Shown here: positions 1-8,285 of the stretch, one piece after another | Numbering within the stretch: position 1 is the first letter of the stretch | Layout of the letters: every line of letters starts with the position of its first letter | IMG/VR virus record: IMGVR_UViG_3300045922_000782 | Span: 1 to 23,141 of that record | Strand: one strand, 5' to 3' | Source: a virus | DNA: 23,141 nucleotides | Translations under genes and position numbers: made by a program | Notes under the pieces: generated by a model | Told to the model about the DNA's origin: nothing | Database searches by the model: none | Seen by the model: only the letters and a program-made list of their open reading frames with translations

Positions 1-2
1 CA

Positions 3-962
3 GAAAATGAATATTCAAAATCATATAAAGAGCCTGATTTTGAATTTGATAAGCAATTACGAGTTGATGAACAATATATAAGTAGTTTACCAGATTTACA
101 AAATGGACATGCTGCTTTAATTCAAGGCGCCCCTGTAGCAATTCAACAAGTTGGAATTCATAATTTTCGATTACCATTACGATATTCTCGCAAAAACAAC
201 CCTATACCTTTGGAATTAGAAACTTCAGTTACAGGTACTGTATCGTTAGAAGCTCATAAAAAAGGTATTAATATGTCTCGCATTATGAGAACTTTTTATG
301 AATATAAAGATGAAGTATTCACTTTAGAAACAGTAAGACAAATCTTAAATTCATATAAAGAAAAACTTGGTTCTTTTGAAGCAAGAATAATGATGAAATT
401 TTCTTACCCTATTATTCAAAAATCATTGAGAAGTGGATTAGAAGGGTATCAATATTATGATGTTTGTTTTGAAGTAGATATGGATAAAGATGGTAATACA
501 AAAGAAATATTACATTTTGATTTTGTATACTCTTCTGCTTGTCCGTGTTCATTTGAGTTAGCTGAACATGCTCGCAAATATAGAAACAAAGCAACTGTAT
601 CTCACTCTCAACGAAGTGTAATGAGAGTCTCAATTGATTGTGCAAAAATGATATGGATTGAAGATTTGAAAGATTTGTGTTTAGAAGCTCTTCAAACAGA
701 AACTCAAGTTATGGTTAAAAGAGAAGATGAACAAGCTTTTGCAGAGTTAAACGGTTCTTATTTAAAATTTGTTGAAGATGCAGTAAGATTAGTGTACAAG
801 TCTTTAAGTAACAATCCCGATATCAAAGATTTTAAAATAATTGCTTCTCATAATGAAAGTTTACATAGCCATAACGCTATTGCAGTTATTACTAAAGGAA
901 TACCTGGAGGGTTTGATCATACAGTATCGAGAGAAGATTATAATGTATTAGGTAGTAGATAG
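3..962 (+). CDS. folE2: GTP cyclohydrolase IB (FolE2), 5' end outside window
   Basis: FolE2 is the zinc- or other metal-dependent GTP cyclohydrolase that converts GTP to 7,8-dihydroneopterin triphosphate, the entry step to folate and to 7-deazaguanines (queuosine, preQ0-type DNA bases). The frame is open from base 3 to the TAG at 960-962 (319 codons). It carries the family hallmarks: LPDLQN near the N terminus, QQVGIHNFRLPLRY, the KGINMSR stretch, SSACPCSFELAEHAR with the metal/active-site cysteine region, and HSHNAIA near the C terminus. A TTG at 210 is not the real start, because conserved FolE2 sequence lies upstream of it; the start is probably just before the window. In phages this enzyme commonly feeds 7-deazaguanine DNA modification, but no que/dpd gene is in view, so that role is inference. 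A mobile element begins 4 bases after the stop codon and leaves the gene intact. Confidence 0.93.
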   Translation, partial: ENEYSKSYKEPDFEFDKQLRVDEQYISSLPDLQNGHAALIQGAPVAIQQVGIHNFRLPLRYSRKNNPIPLELETSVTGTVSLEAHKKGINMSRIMRTFYEYKDEVFTLETVRQILNSYKEKLGSFEARIMMKFSYPIIQKSLRSGLEGYQYYDVCFEVDMDKDGNTKEILHFDFVYSSACPCSFELAEHARKYRNKATVSHSQRSVMRVSIDCAKMIWIEDLKDLCLEALQTETQVMVKREDEQAFAELNGSYLKFVEDAVRLVYKSLSNNPDIKDFKIIASHNESLHSHNAIAVITKGIPGGFDHTVSREDYNVLGSR

Positions 963-965
963 TTA

Positions 966-1274
966 GTGAACTGCCTATAATCTAAAGAATTATAGGCTTC
1001 CTGCAAAGTAAACTTTGCAATACATTAGTATTTATTACTAATGGCTCGTTCACAGAAGCAAGCTAGTTATATTGATAATAATTTATCAATAATTAAAACT
1101 AATAATATTACAGTGAAACTGTAATTCATATTCTATTTACCCTGAATATGGAGGGTTTTATATAAATATAAAATTTTTAAAACAATAACTAAATTATTTG
1201 TACTTTTTTTTTAAAAAAATATACCCAAATTTATTCTAAAAGCTAAAGACTTTTAGGTTTTCTTTGAGAGTTTT
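966..1274 (-). mobile_element. Element A: TnpB-less IS605-type element with omega-RNA-like hairpins
   Basis: 309 bp on the minus strand. The right end (966-1062) is a near copy of the 3' end of the tnpB gene at 20036-21256, including the terminal hairpin and the GAAGCC...AGTTCACT-type end. The segment 1107-1155 matches tnpB bases 20815-20868, so the element is an internally deleted tnpB copy. The left-end hairpin is at 1236-1256, and TTTAT (minus strand, 1279-1275) adjoins the left end as a candidate target/TAM. No ORF remains. Hairpins at 1127-1150 and 1107-1125 pair as in tnpB but with compensatory changes. The base next to the right end is the folE2 tail, so a guide segment would read the last bases of folE2. 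Confidence 0.8.
1236..1256 (-). repeat. Left-end hairpin of element A
   Basis: Imperfect palindrome CTAAAAG...CTTTTAG, shared with the left ends of the elements at 16410-16627 and 21277-21496. It is the expected TnpA recognition hairpin of IS200/IS605 elements, set about 18 bases inside the TTTAT-adjacent end. Confidence 0.7.
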
Positions 1275-1315
1275 ATAAAATTAAATTAATATATTAAACA
1301 AAAAAAAATAACAAA

Positions 1316-1840
1316 ATGGAAGTATTAAATTTAGTAACAACAGGAGATGAATTAACAAAAAAATATGGCTTTACTCCAACAATAGTACCTTTAGCTACTT
1401 GGCCAGATGAAAAACAAAAATTTCTTATTGCTGAAGAAGTTAAAGAGTTTGGTGATTTCCTTATTAGAACATTTAGACCTGATTTGCGTTTAGTAAACAT
1501 TGGATATGTTTTTAAGCAAAAAGCTAGTAAAAGTGGTGATAATGTTACTTTAGGAGCTGCTAAACCACAAAACGAATTACAAAAAGTATTACATAATATT
1601 GATGCTGTTATTGAAATTGGTTTTGATACATGGAAAGATTTAACCACAGATCAAAAAGCAAGATTAGTTGATCATGAATTAGCCCATATAGGTTTAAACC
1701 TAGACGGAAGTAAAATTGTTTCCAACCCACATCCGGTAGAAGAGTTCCCGGAGATTGTACAGAGATGGGGATTAGGAAATGATGCACAAATAGATTTTAT
1801 AGCAGCTTATAACAAGTTTTGTGAAAATAATAAGAAATAA
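1316..1840 (+). CDS. Putative phage metallopeptidase (HExxH)
   Basis: A 174-residue protein with the zincin motif HELAH at residues 120-124 (DHELAHIGL). The metal-binding and catalytic H120, E121 and H124 are all present. Length and layout fit the putative phage metallopeptidase domain found in many tailed phages: an N-terminal region with conserved aromatic and acidic residues, a central AAKPQNELQ segment, then HExxH, then a PHPVEEFPEIVQRWGL tail. The target is unknown. It starts 42 bp after mobile element A, and its stop codon overlaps the ATG of the next gene by one base, so it is the first gene of the long plus-strand block. No signal peptide is seen, so it is probably cytoplasmic. Confidence 0.75.
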   Translation: MEVLNLVTTGDELTKKYGFTPTIVPLATWPDEKQKFLIAEEVKEFGDFLIRTFRPDLRLVNIGYVFKQKASKSGDNVTLGAAKPQNELQKVLHNIDAVIEIGFDTWKDLTTDQKARLVDHELAHIGLNLDGSKIVSNPHPVEEFPEIVQRWGLGNDAQIDFIAAYNKFCENNKK

Positions 1841-2655
1841 TGACTCAAAAACACATTTCTTTTTCTGAATATCGTTTATATAAAACATGTCCTTTTAAAC
1901 ATTATTTAAGTAAAGATTTAAAATATTCGGAACCCAGCAATGAGTTTTTAATGTTTGGATCTGCTGTACATGCAACAATTGAAGAGATTATAAAAAAACA
2001 ACCTTCAAAAATATTATGGAAGCCAATATTTGAAAAACATTTATTAAACGAATCAAATGAGGTTTTAATGAAAACTTATTTTGGACGTTTATTCACCAAA
2101 CAAGGTGTAGAAATAATAAAAGAATTAAATTTTTTTGAAAGGTTTAAAGAATGGGAAGTGGTAGGTGTTGAAGATGAATTATATGAAGAGTTGTTTAACC
2201 ATGAAGGTGACACAATTTACTTTAAAGGAATTATTGATTTAGTTTTAAAAAAGGGCGATGAGTATCTAATATTAGATTGGAAAACTGGAGCAAAACCTTG
2301 GGATATAGAAAAGAAAAAACAAGACCGAGATTTTTTTGGACAATTAGCTTTATATAAACACTTTTATGCAAAAAAACATAACATTCCGATAGAGAAAATT
2401 CAAACTCGATTTGTTAATTTAACTAGAGATCCTGTTAGTGTACAACAATTTGATATTGATTTATCATCAGAGTTTTGTGAATATATTTTAAATGATATTA
2501 TATCAATAGCTAAACAAATTATAACTACAACTGAAAGGTTAAAATTGAAACATTATGGAAATAAAACTGCATGCAGTGGGTGTTATTTTCATAATAAAAT
2601 TTGCAATGATGATCCGTTTCAAAAAGTTGAACCATATAAATCTAATAAAAGTTAA
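1840..2655 (+). CDS. PD-(D/E)XK nuclease, Cas4/RecB-like with four cysteines
   Basis: A 271-residue protein with the layout of RecB/Cas4-type nucleases. C17 lies in the N-terminal YKTCPFKHY segment and H44 in GSAVHATIEE. The catalytic core is D133 (KGIIDLVL), then DWKTG with D146 and K148, followed by QLALY at 168-172. The C-terminal CSGC...C supplies C245, C248 and C255. Together with C17 this is the four-cysteine set that binds a 4Fe-4S cluster in Cas4 and AddB. No CRISPR array or cas1/cas2 is nearby, so a role in phage DNA end processing, recombination or replication is more likely than spacer acquisition. It is coupled by one-base overlaps to both neighbours. Confidence 0.85.
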   Translation: MTQKHISFSEYRLYKTCPFKHYLSKDLKYSEPSNEFLMFGSAVHATIEEIIKKQPSKILWKPIFEKHLLNESNEVLMKTYFGRLFTKQGVEIIKELNFFERFKEWEVVGVEDELYEELFNHEGDTIYFKGIIDLVLKKGDEYLILDWKTGAKPWDIEKKKQDRDFFGQLALYKHFYAKKHNIPIEKIQTRFVNLTRDPVSVQQFDIDLSSEFCEYILNDIISIAKQIITTTERLKLKHYGNKTACSGCYFHNKICNDDPFQKVEPYKSNKS

Positions 2656-3290
2656 TGAGTAACAGACCTAAAGTAGCAATTGTATTAGATTATACACTAC
2701 GTTTACCTAATTTTAAAGAATGTTATTCAATAGCAAGAGAACAAATACTTACTAACAACAAAGCGGATACTCTTGAACAAAAGGATATAATAATAGAAAA
2801 TAACTATTGGCAACAACAAGCACAACAAGAAGAAGTTTTAAAATTTTACGCTCAAATAACCGTTCCAGAGTTAGATGAACAGTTTGATATGTCTTTAAAA
2901 AAATACTTTTATAATGAAGAGCATTTAAATAAATTTTTAGAAGAATGGTCATATAATTTATTTGGACAAGGTAGTGTAACTAATAAAGCAGATATTAACA
3001 TGATTAATATTGCCCAAACAAAATTATGTGATATTGTATTAATTGATGTAACAACACATACACGTAAAATTTCTAATACATTTGCTTTTTTAGCAAGAAC
3101 AGGTATTTTTATTAAGGAAGTACGTTTTTTAACACACTTTGAATTAGAAAACATTAAAGAAGAGTTTTTTGATATTTGGAACCCTTATGAAAGTAAAAAT
3201 ATAATTTTGCCTAACAATAAATTTGGACAACCTAGTGGGAAACTATTAGAGTGGTTTGAGGAAGTAGAAAAAAAAATTAAAAACAAATAA
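2655..3290 (+). CDS. Hypothetical protein, 211 aa
   Basis: Not recognised. The N terminus (KVAIVLDYTLRLPNF) begins with a hydrophobic beta strand ending in Asp, faintly like the first motif of HAD-fold proteins, but the second Asp of DxD is absent, so I do not assign a HAD function. The middle is acidic and helical with Gln/Glu-rich stretches. The second half (CDIVLIDVTTHTRKISNTFAFLARTGIFIKEVRFLT) reads like a Rossmann-type alpha/beta core. It is translationally coupled to the nuclease upstream (TAATG overlap) and followed 10 bases later by a small ORF. Confidence 0.7.
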   Translation: MSNRPKVAIVLDYTLRLPNFKECYSIAREQILTNNKADTLEQKDIIIENNYWQQQAQQEEVLKFYAQITVPELDEQFDMSLKKYFYNEEHLNKFLEEWSYNLFGQGSVTNKADINMINIAQTKLCDIVLIDVTTHTRKISNTFAFLARTGIFIKEVRFLTHFELENIKEEFFDIWNPYESKNIILPNNKFGQPSGKLLEWFEEVEKKIKNK

Positions 3291-3300
3291 ACTAACAATA

Positions 3301-3573
3301 ATGGATAAATTAATAATTTTACATGTTGATGTAGGAACAAAACTAATACTTGATGATTTAGCTCATATAGAGCGCGTAAGAAAACAAGTACAGTTTGAAG
3401 AAGTAGAAGGATATAATGTACAAACAATTACTACAAATAACCCAGATAGTACGGAAATTAAAATAAATTGTATATATCCTCCAGCAATTTCTTTTGTTGA
3501 TGCAGAAAAATTAACAGATTTAAGAAGTAAATTAGATGAATATGTAAATATTATTCAAAAAGAATTAAAATGA
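3301..3573 (+). CDS. Hypothetical protein, 90 aa
   Basis: Not recognised. A short protein with an N-terminal beta-rich part (KLIILHVDVGTK), a central strand region (INCIYPPAIS) and a C-terminal helix with regular hydrophobic spacing. It has no cysteines beyond one, no signal peptide and no membrane segment. Its stop codon overlaps the ATG of the glycosyltransferase by four bases (ATGA), so the two are probably co-translated. Confidence 0.65.
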   Translation: MDKLIILHVDVGTKLILDDLAHIERVRKQVQFEEVEGYNVQTITTNNPDSTEIKINCIYPPAISFVDAEKLTDLRSKLDEYVNIIQKELK

Positions 3574-4829
3574 AACAAAAAAAGAGTAAAAAATCAGAAT
3601 TTCGTAAACGTATTGATTCAGATATTAAAAAGCAATACGATTTAAATCTCCCAGAAGAAAAACGTAAACAGTTAAGATATGCTAAATTAGAAGGTATATT
3701 TAACCAATTAACTAATAGAGAAAATAGATATTTGTTTTATTGTCCAGATATTCCATTTGCATGTTCTTTAGTGCGTATTGTTTATGAACATGTAAATATT
3801 TTAAATAAATTAGGATATAGGGCAGAAATTATTCATGAAGTAAAAGGATATAAACCTACTTGGTTAAAAGAAAATTACGTATCAGATATTAAAGTACATT
3901 ATTTATCTGAGAAAGATAAATCAGGTAAATTAACCAAACCATCTTTTAATTTTTCTCCGACAGATACTATTGTTATTCCAGATGGATTTTGGACTGTAAT
4001 GACTGGTTTTGTTGAAATTAAAACTTTACATAAAGTAGTATTAGCATTAGGATATGGTGGTTTTATGACTGCAGAGCCAGGAGCTAATTGGGCTGATTTA
4101 GGATTTACTGATGTATTATGTGTATCAGAACAAATCAAAGAAGATTATCAAAGACATTGGCCAGGTTTAAATTATTATGTAACTGGTTATACAGTTAACC
4201 AAGAACAATTTGCTCCAGTAGCAAGTAGAGAAATTACTCCTACTATTGGATTAGCTTGCAGAAGTAGAGAAGATGCTCAAGCTATAATTAACTTATTTTA
4301 TAGTAAATATCCGTTTTTTGATATGTTTCAATTTAGAGTTTTAAAGAAAATGGATACTGAAACGTATGCTGATGTATTACGTCATTGTGCTCTACAAGTG
4401 TTTATAGACGAAAAAGCTGGACATCCTGCACCTTTAATAGAAGCAATATCATGTGAAGTTCCTACTATATCAGTTTTTGGTAGAGGTATGAGCCACTTAG
4501 ATCAGCAACAAGGAATTCAATGGTTACCTACTAATGATTTATTTATAGTAGTTGAAGCAATTGCTGAATTTTGTTTAAATTGGTTAGAAAATAATATTAA
4601 CCCTATTATTGATAAATCTATTTTAAACAATTACACTTATAATGCTTTAAGAGATAGAATCTTGTTTGCTACGAAGGAGTTACAAAATCATAAGGTTATG
4701 TTATTTACTGCTATTAAAACCGCTGTAGATGAAGGCAAATTAGAAGATACAGTCTTAGATACATTACCAGTAACATCTTCTAACAATGAAGAAATTACAC
4801 AGTCAACATTAACAGTAGTAAAAGATTAA
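3570..4829 (+). CDS. GT-B fold glycosyltransferase (family 4-like)
   Basis: A 419-residue protein with a lysine-rich N terminus followed by a GT-B layout. The N-terminal Rossmann domain (YLFYCPDIPFACSLVRIVYEHVNILNKLGY) has the sequence style of glycosyltransferases that start by describing the donor/acceptor cleft. The linker contains VLCVSEQIKEDYQ. The C-terminal domain has TIGLACRSRED and the typical ADVLRHCALQVFIDE-KAGHPAPLIEAISCEVPTISV segment, in which the conserved Glu of the E-x7-E-type nucleotide-sugar site is E436-like in context (PLIEAISCEVP). Substrates are unknown; phage DNA-base, tail or host-surface glycosylation are all possible. Its neighbours do not settle this. Confidence 0.72.
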   Translation: MKQKKSKKSEFRKRIDSDIKKQYDLNLPEEKRKQLRYAKLEGIFNQLTNRENRYLFYCPDIPFACSLVRIVYEHVNILNKLGYRAEIIHEVKGYKPTWLKENYVSDIKVHYLSEKDKSGKLTKPSFNFSPTDTIVIPDGFWTVMTGFVEIKTLHKVVLALGYGGFMTAEPGANWADLGFTDVLCVSEQIKEDYQRHWPGLNYYVTGYTVNQEQFAPVASREITPTIGLACRSREDAQAIINLFYSKYPFFDMFQFRVLKKMDTETYADVLRHCALQVFIDEKAGHPAPLIEAISCEVPTISVFGRGMSHLDQQQGIQWLPTNDLFIVVEAIAEFCLNWLENNINPIIDKSILNNYTYNALRDRILFATKELQNHKVMLFTAIKTAVDEGKLEDTVLDTLPVTSSNNEEITQSTLTVVKD

Positions 4830-4833
4830 TTTA

Positions 4834-4998
4834 ATGCAAGTTAATAAGAATTATTATACCAATAGCCCTAAAACCTCTAACATAGGAATACAATTAGAAA
4901 TTATATTCCCCGACTTTCCAACTTCAGAAGAAATTAGAACTAAAATAAAAAACAAAATAACTACACAACAGTTTATAGTTAAAAACATTAAACGATAA
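4834..4998 (+). CDS. Hypothetical small protein, 54 aa
   Basis: ATG at 4834, stop at 4996-4998, lying in the gap between the glycosyltransferase and the next gene. It reads MQVNKNYYTN...NIKR and contains the hydrophobic strand IGIQLEIIFPDFP followed by a charged helix. Codon use matches the neighbours and it fills the gap in the same orientation with 4 and 15 bases of spacing, which is the main support. No family recognised. Confidence 0.5.
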   Translation: MQVNKNYYTNSPKTSNIGIQLEIIFPDFPTSEEIRTKIKNKITTQQFIVKNIKR

Positions 4999-5013
4999 TC
5001 TAAAATATTTTAA

Positions 5014-5670
5014 ATGAAAAAAATTAAATATATTATTATAGGAGCTAAAAAAGAGAAAATTAACAAAGAAACGTTAGAGTCTCTAGTAGCTTTAACTGGA
5101 AAAGCAGATTTACAAACTGTTTTCATACAAGTATCTGATAAAGAAAAAGAAGAGACTCTAATTAACGAAGAAATAAGTAAAATAGAAGAAGAAATTGAGT
5201 ATGTATGTATTGTTAAGAACGGCTCTATATTCAAAAATACATTTGCTAAAACAGTAGAAGATTATATAACTAATCCTAATGTGGTTTATTTACCCCTTGT
5301 AGAATACCATGGAGTTTCTGGAGAAACTACAGGGTTTAAAGGATTTTTAAACTCTTCTTTATGGAAACCGTATTTTACTGAAAACATAGGAGAATTAGAT
5401 TTAAAGTTATCTAAAAGAGGAGTTGATTTAACAATTTATGGTGCTATCATTCCTGTGAATATTTTAAAAAACAATAAATTTAAATCAACAATACCTTATT
5501 ATTCATATTTTGAATGGTTTAATAGAATTATTAATAAAGGAGTAACTGTTGTAGGTATTCCAAGAGTAGTTGTTAAATCTATGTTTGATTACGAATTACA
5601 ATCTTTGTCAAAAGAAGATAAAATTGCCTTTTTTAAACAAGCACAAGAAGATTATGTAAATGAAGCTTAA
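5014..5670 (+). CDS. Hypothetical protein, GT-A-like features, 218 aa
   Basis: Not firmly recognised. The pattern is vaguely that of GT-A glycosyltransferases: N-terminal IKYIIIGAKK strand, a helix-rich middle with SKIEEEIEYVCIVKNGSIF, then NPNVVYLPLVEYHG, and a C-terminal FEWFNRIINKGVTVVGIPRVVV segment. There is no clear DxD metal motif, so this is weak. It sits next to a GT-B glycosyltransferase, which slightly favours a carbohydrate role. Its last 11 bases overlap the start of the following gene in another frame. Confidence 0.65.
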   Translation: MKKIKYIIIGAKKEKINKETLESLVALTGKADLQTVFIQVSDKEKEETLINEEISKIEEEIEYVCIVKNGSIFKNTFAKTVEDYITNPNVVYLPLVEYHGVSGETTGFKGFLNSSLWKPYFTENIGELDLKLSKRGVDLTIYGAIIPVNILKNNKFKSTIPYYSYFEWFNRIINKGVTVVGIPRVVVKSMFDYELQSLSKEDKIAFFKQAQEDYVNEA

Positions 5671-6061
5671 TCGTGATTTGTTAAAAGTCATTAGTTTAAT
5701 AAACAAGGAGATAGAGGAAGGTAATTCTTCTTATTGTCTCCTTGTCTCTTTATCTAATGATTTTTCTCCTGTTAAATGTTCTAAAATAGCATTAAACTTA
5801 AATGATATTAATCCACATAGATCTACGTTAGATTTAAAAATTGATATTCAATCAATTGAATCGATAAGTGATTATATAATTAATTCACTTAAATCTACTC
5901 AATTAAACACTAAAGATTATACTTTACACATTATAGATAGTACCAGTAATGATGTTTTAAAAACAATTGATATAAAAAATTGTCATATTACTGAATTTAC
6001 ATATATTGACGATAACGATTGTCAAATAACTTTAACCTGTGATACAATTACAAATTTTTAA
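5660..6061 (+). CDS. Hypothetical protein, 133 aa
   Basis: Not recognised. It starts inside the end of the previous gene (11-base overlap). The sequence shows alternating polar and hydrophobic residues with a beta-rich C-terminal half (DYTLHIIDSTSNDVLKTIDIKNCHITEFTYIDDNDCQITLTCDTI), which suggests a small beta-sandwich or a virion accessory protein. It precedes the sigma-like gene by 14 bases. Confidence 0.65.
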   Translation: MKLNRDLLKVISLINKEIEEGNSSYCLLVSLSNDFSPVKCSKIALNLNDINPHRSTLDLKIDIQSIESISDYIINSLKSTQLNTKDYTLHIIDSTSNDVLKTIDIKNCHITEFTYIDDNDCQITLTCDTITNF

Positions 6062-6075
6062 CTTTTAACATATGA

Positions 6076-6828
6076 ATGGATTTAACAAATCAACCCAAAA
6101 AAAGAGGGAGAAAACCTAAAAACCCAGAGAGAACCAATGAATATTTTTCTTCTAAACAAGAAGAAGCAGTAAAAATGTTTTTAACAGGAAACATTTCAGA
6201 GCGAGAAAGAAACTACATTTTTGAAAATATTATAGATCCTTCATTAAAAGAATTAATTGACGGGATATTAAAAATGCCCATGTTTCAAAAATTAGTTGTT
6301 ATAGGTACTAATGTTGAACAATTAAAAGAAGACGCATATTTTCATCTTGTTGAAAACATGCATAAGTTTGATCCCAATAGAATAGGTAAAAAAGACACAC
6401 CAGTAAAAGCTTTTTCGTATTACGGAACAATTGTTAAAAATTATTTTCTAGCACTTAAAATTAAAAACGATAAATTAATTGCTGAACACAAAGGTGCTGT
6501 AGATATTGATGATATAAAAGAACAAGTTCCCGCGAATAATACCAGTGAAGAAGAGTTTAATGAAACTATTAAATTAGTAATAGATCAGTTAGATAAAACT
6601 CTTACTAGTAAAAAATTAAATAAAAATGATTTAGTTGTAGGACATACTTTAAGATATATGTTAATAAATTGGCATAAAATTGAATTCCAAGATAAAAATG
6701 AATTTATTAGAAAATTATGCTATTATACCCAATTAAAACCAACAATTGTAGCTAGAAGTTTAAAAAAATATAAAACACTAGTATATGATTTGCTTTTCCA
6801 ACCTAGAAAAAAACGAAAATCTAAATAA
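6076..6828 (+). CDS. Candidate late sigma factor (T4 gp55-like) with N-terminal AT-hook
   Basis: 250 residues. The N terminus contains KKRGRKPKNP, an AT-hook-like GRKP minor-groove binding motif. Residues from about 95 to 135 (HKFDPNRIGKKDTPVKAFSYYGTIVKNYFLALKIKND) resemble sigma region 2 as it appears in phage gp55 proteins: a KFDP segment, then an aromatic-rich AFSYY..I.KNYF helix that in sigma factors binds the RNA polymerase clamp and melts the -10. Gp55 of T4 directs late transcription. The position just before baseplate genes fits a regulator embedded in a late operon. A divergent structural protein is the alternative; assignment is moderate. Confidence 0.55.
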   Translation: MDLTNQPKKRGRKPKNPERTNEYFSSKQEEAVKMFLTGNISERERNYIFENIIDPSLKELIDGILKMPMFQKLVVIGTNVEQLKEDAYFHLVENMHKFDPNRIGKKDTPVKAFSYYGTIVKNYFLALKIKNDKLIAEHKGAVDIDDIKEQVPANNTSEEEFNETIKLVIDQLDKTLTSKKLNKNDLVVGHTLRYMLINWHKIEFQDKNEFIRKLCYYTQLKPTIVARSLKKYKTLVYDLLFQPRKKRKSK

Positions 6829-6855
6829 ATATTTAATAATAAATGTTTAGTATAA

Positions 6856-7197
6856 ATGGCAAAAAGAAAAATAACAATTGATGATGAAGGTTTAAATGAT
6901 CTAATTAATGATGCTTTAAATGGGTGCATAGAAGATTTACAAGAAGCTGCTTTAAATGTTGATTTATACAAAACAGAAGTTTTAAACGATAAACTAGGAA
7001 AAGAAAGATATTCTACTCAGTTAAATGAAGCTCTAAAAATCAAAGGATCAGCCAGAGATAGATTAATCAAACTAATTAATTTGGTTAAAGATAGAGTAAA
7101 AACTAAAGAGTTTTTTGAACAACAATCTTCTGGTGTTGGAAATTATTCCCCAGAATTAATTAGTAAAATAATTGATGAAATTAATGATGAAGATTAA
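6856..7197 (+). CDS. Hypothetical helical protein, 113 aa
   Basis: Not recognised. Highly charged and predicted to be mostly helical (DLINDALNGCIEDLQEAALNVDLYKTEVLNDKLGKERYSTQLNEALKIKGSARDRLIKLINLVKDRVKTKEFFEQQ). Size and helicity would suit a small terminase subunit or a chaperone, but no diagnostic motif is visible and I do not assign it. It overlaps the start of the following gene. Confidence 0.6.
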   Translation: MAKRKITIDDEGLNDLINDALNGCIEDLQEAALNVDLYKTEVLNDKLGKERYSTQLNEALKIKGSARDRLIKLINLVKDRVKTKEFFEQQSSGVGNYSPELISKIIDEINDED

Positions 7198-7372
7198 TTT
7201 AAAAGAAATAACGACCCAAGAGTTAGAAAATAAATTAAAATATCTATCTTCTACTGCTGAACAATTACGTAAAGACATTCTTAATAAATGTGATAAGTTA
7301 GAAGTTCTTTACAAAGAATTAATATTAATAGATGATGAATTAAAAGAAAGAAAAAATGGCAACACCAAATAG
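7187..7372 (+). CDS. Hypothetical coiled-coil protein, 61 aa
   Basis: A small protein, almost entirely one amphipathic helix with heptad-like Leu/Ile spacing (LENKLKYLSSTAEQLRKDILNKCDKLEVLYKELILIDDELKERK). I prefer the ATG at 7187 over TTG at 7172 because it gives an 11-base overlap with the upstream gene rather than an unusual start codon. Its 3' end overlaps the start of the gp5-like gene by 17 bases, so it is probably part of the baseplate translation unit. A virion or assembly role is likely but unproven. Confidence 0.55.
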   Translation: MKINLKEITTQELENKLKYLSSTAEQLRKDILNKCDKLEVLYKELILIDDELKERKNGNTK

Positions 7373-8285
7373 AATTACATCATCTCGTCCATCAGATCAA
7401 ATTAAAACTTCTTTAGCCGACTTAATAGCTGTCAATAATGCTATAGGCCAAAATAGAATGTTTTATTATGGTCAAGTTATTGATTCTAACGATCCTAAAA
7501 ATGCTAATAGAATAAAAGTAAGAATTCCCTTATTAGATGACGTGTTTTATCTTAACGATAAAAACGAATTAGAAGATTCAATTGGTGATGATAAATTGCC
7601 TTATTGTTTACCAGCTAATTCACATTTTATAGATACTCCTGAAAACGGTAGTGTAGTACTAGTTGGTTTATTTGATTTAGATAATCCATATGCTGGGAGG
7701 GTTTATTTTAATGTATTAAGTGAGTTAAATAATAAAAATATTTTTGATAAATCTAAACTTACTGAAGAGCAGACTGGTGATAATGCGTGGGAAACCGCTG
7801 AAAAAAGTATTGAGTATAGTTATAATAGCACTCCAGGTTTGAGAGGCAATAAGAAAATTAAGTCTAAACAAAAAACAAAAAACGACAAGATAGGTATTAA
7901 GGGTAAAGATAAAAACAAATTAATTTTTGAAGATGGAAAAACTTATTTAATACAAAATGAAGGCGATATAAATGAATCTAAAATTGAAATAACAGGAGAT
8001 ATTGATATTAGAGCTTCTGATATGATTAATATATTAAGCAAACAAGGGACTATTACTCACAGTCCTGTTTTTGCTGATCCCCTATTTGTTTATTTAGAGT
8101 TAGTTAATGTATTATTAGCACAATTGGTATTAGTACATACTACTGTTCCTAGTTTATGGTTGGGAGCTATACCTAACGGGCCCTCACCTGCATCTAGCGG
8201 ATTACCTGGAACTTTATCTACACTCCAACAACAACTTCAACAATTAAAACAAATAGGAAAATCAAAAAAAATTAAAATTAACTAA
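7356..8285 (+). CDS. Baseplate hub protein, gp5/gpV-like OB-fold
   Basis: 309 residues. Residues about 37-75 (YYGQVIDSNDPKNANRIKVRIPLLDD) and the following SVVLVGLFDLDNPYAGRVYF are the typical OB-fold opening of gp5/gpV/VgrG proteins, which sit at the tip of the contractile tail and carry the membrane-piercing spike. After a lysine-rich middle there is a beta-repeat segment (KLIFEDGKTYLIQNEGDINESKIEITGDIDIRASDMINI) like the beta-helical spike stem. The C-terminal part is hydrophobic then Gln-rich. No lysozyme domain is seen, unlike T4 gp5. It ends one base into the ATG of the tail fibre gene. Confidence 0.7.
   Translation: MATPNRITSSRPSDQIKTSLADLIAVNNAIGQNRMFYYGQVIDSNDPKNANRIKVRIPLLDDVFYLNDKNELEDSIGDDKLPYCLPANSHFIDTPENGSVVLVGLFDLDNPYAGRVYFNVLSELNNKNIFDKSKLTEEQTGDNAWETAEKSIEYSYNSTPGLRGNKKIKSKQKTKNDKIGIKGKDKNKLIFEDGKTYLIQNEGDINESKIEITGDIDIRASDMINILSKQGTITHSPVFADPLFVYLELVNVLLAQLVLVHTTVPSLWLGAIPNGPSPASSGLPGTLSTLQQQLQQLKQIGKSKKIKIN

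Noticed and set aside
210-962. FolE2 starting at TTG 210
   Set aside because: The same frame is open back to base 3 and encodes conserved FolE2 sequence, so the true start is upstream of the window.
1840-2655. CRISPR Cas4 and hence a CRISPR locus
   Set aside because: No repeat-spacer array, cas1 or cas2 is in the window; the nuclease sits in a phage operon.
2655-3290. HAD-family phosphatase
   Set aside because: Only a VLDYT-like first motif is seen; the second Asp and the later HAD motifs are missing.
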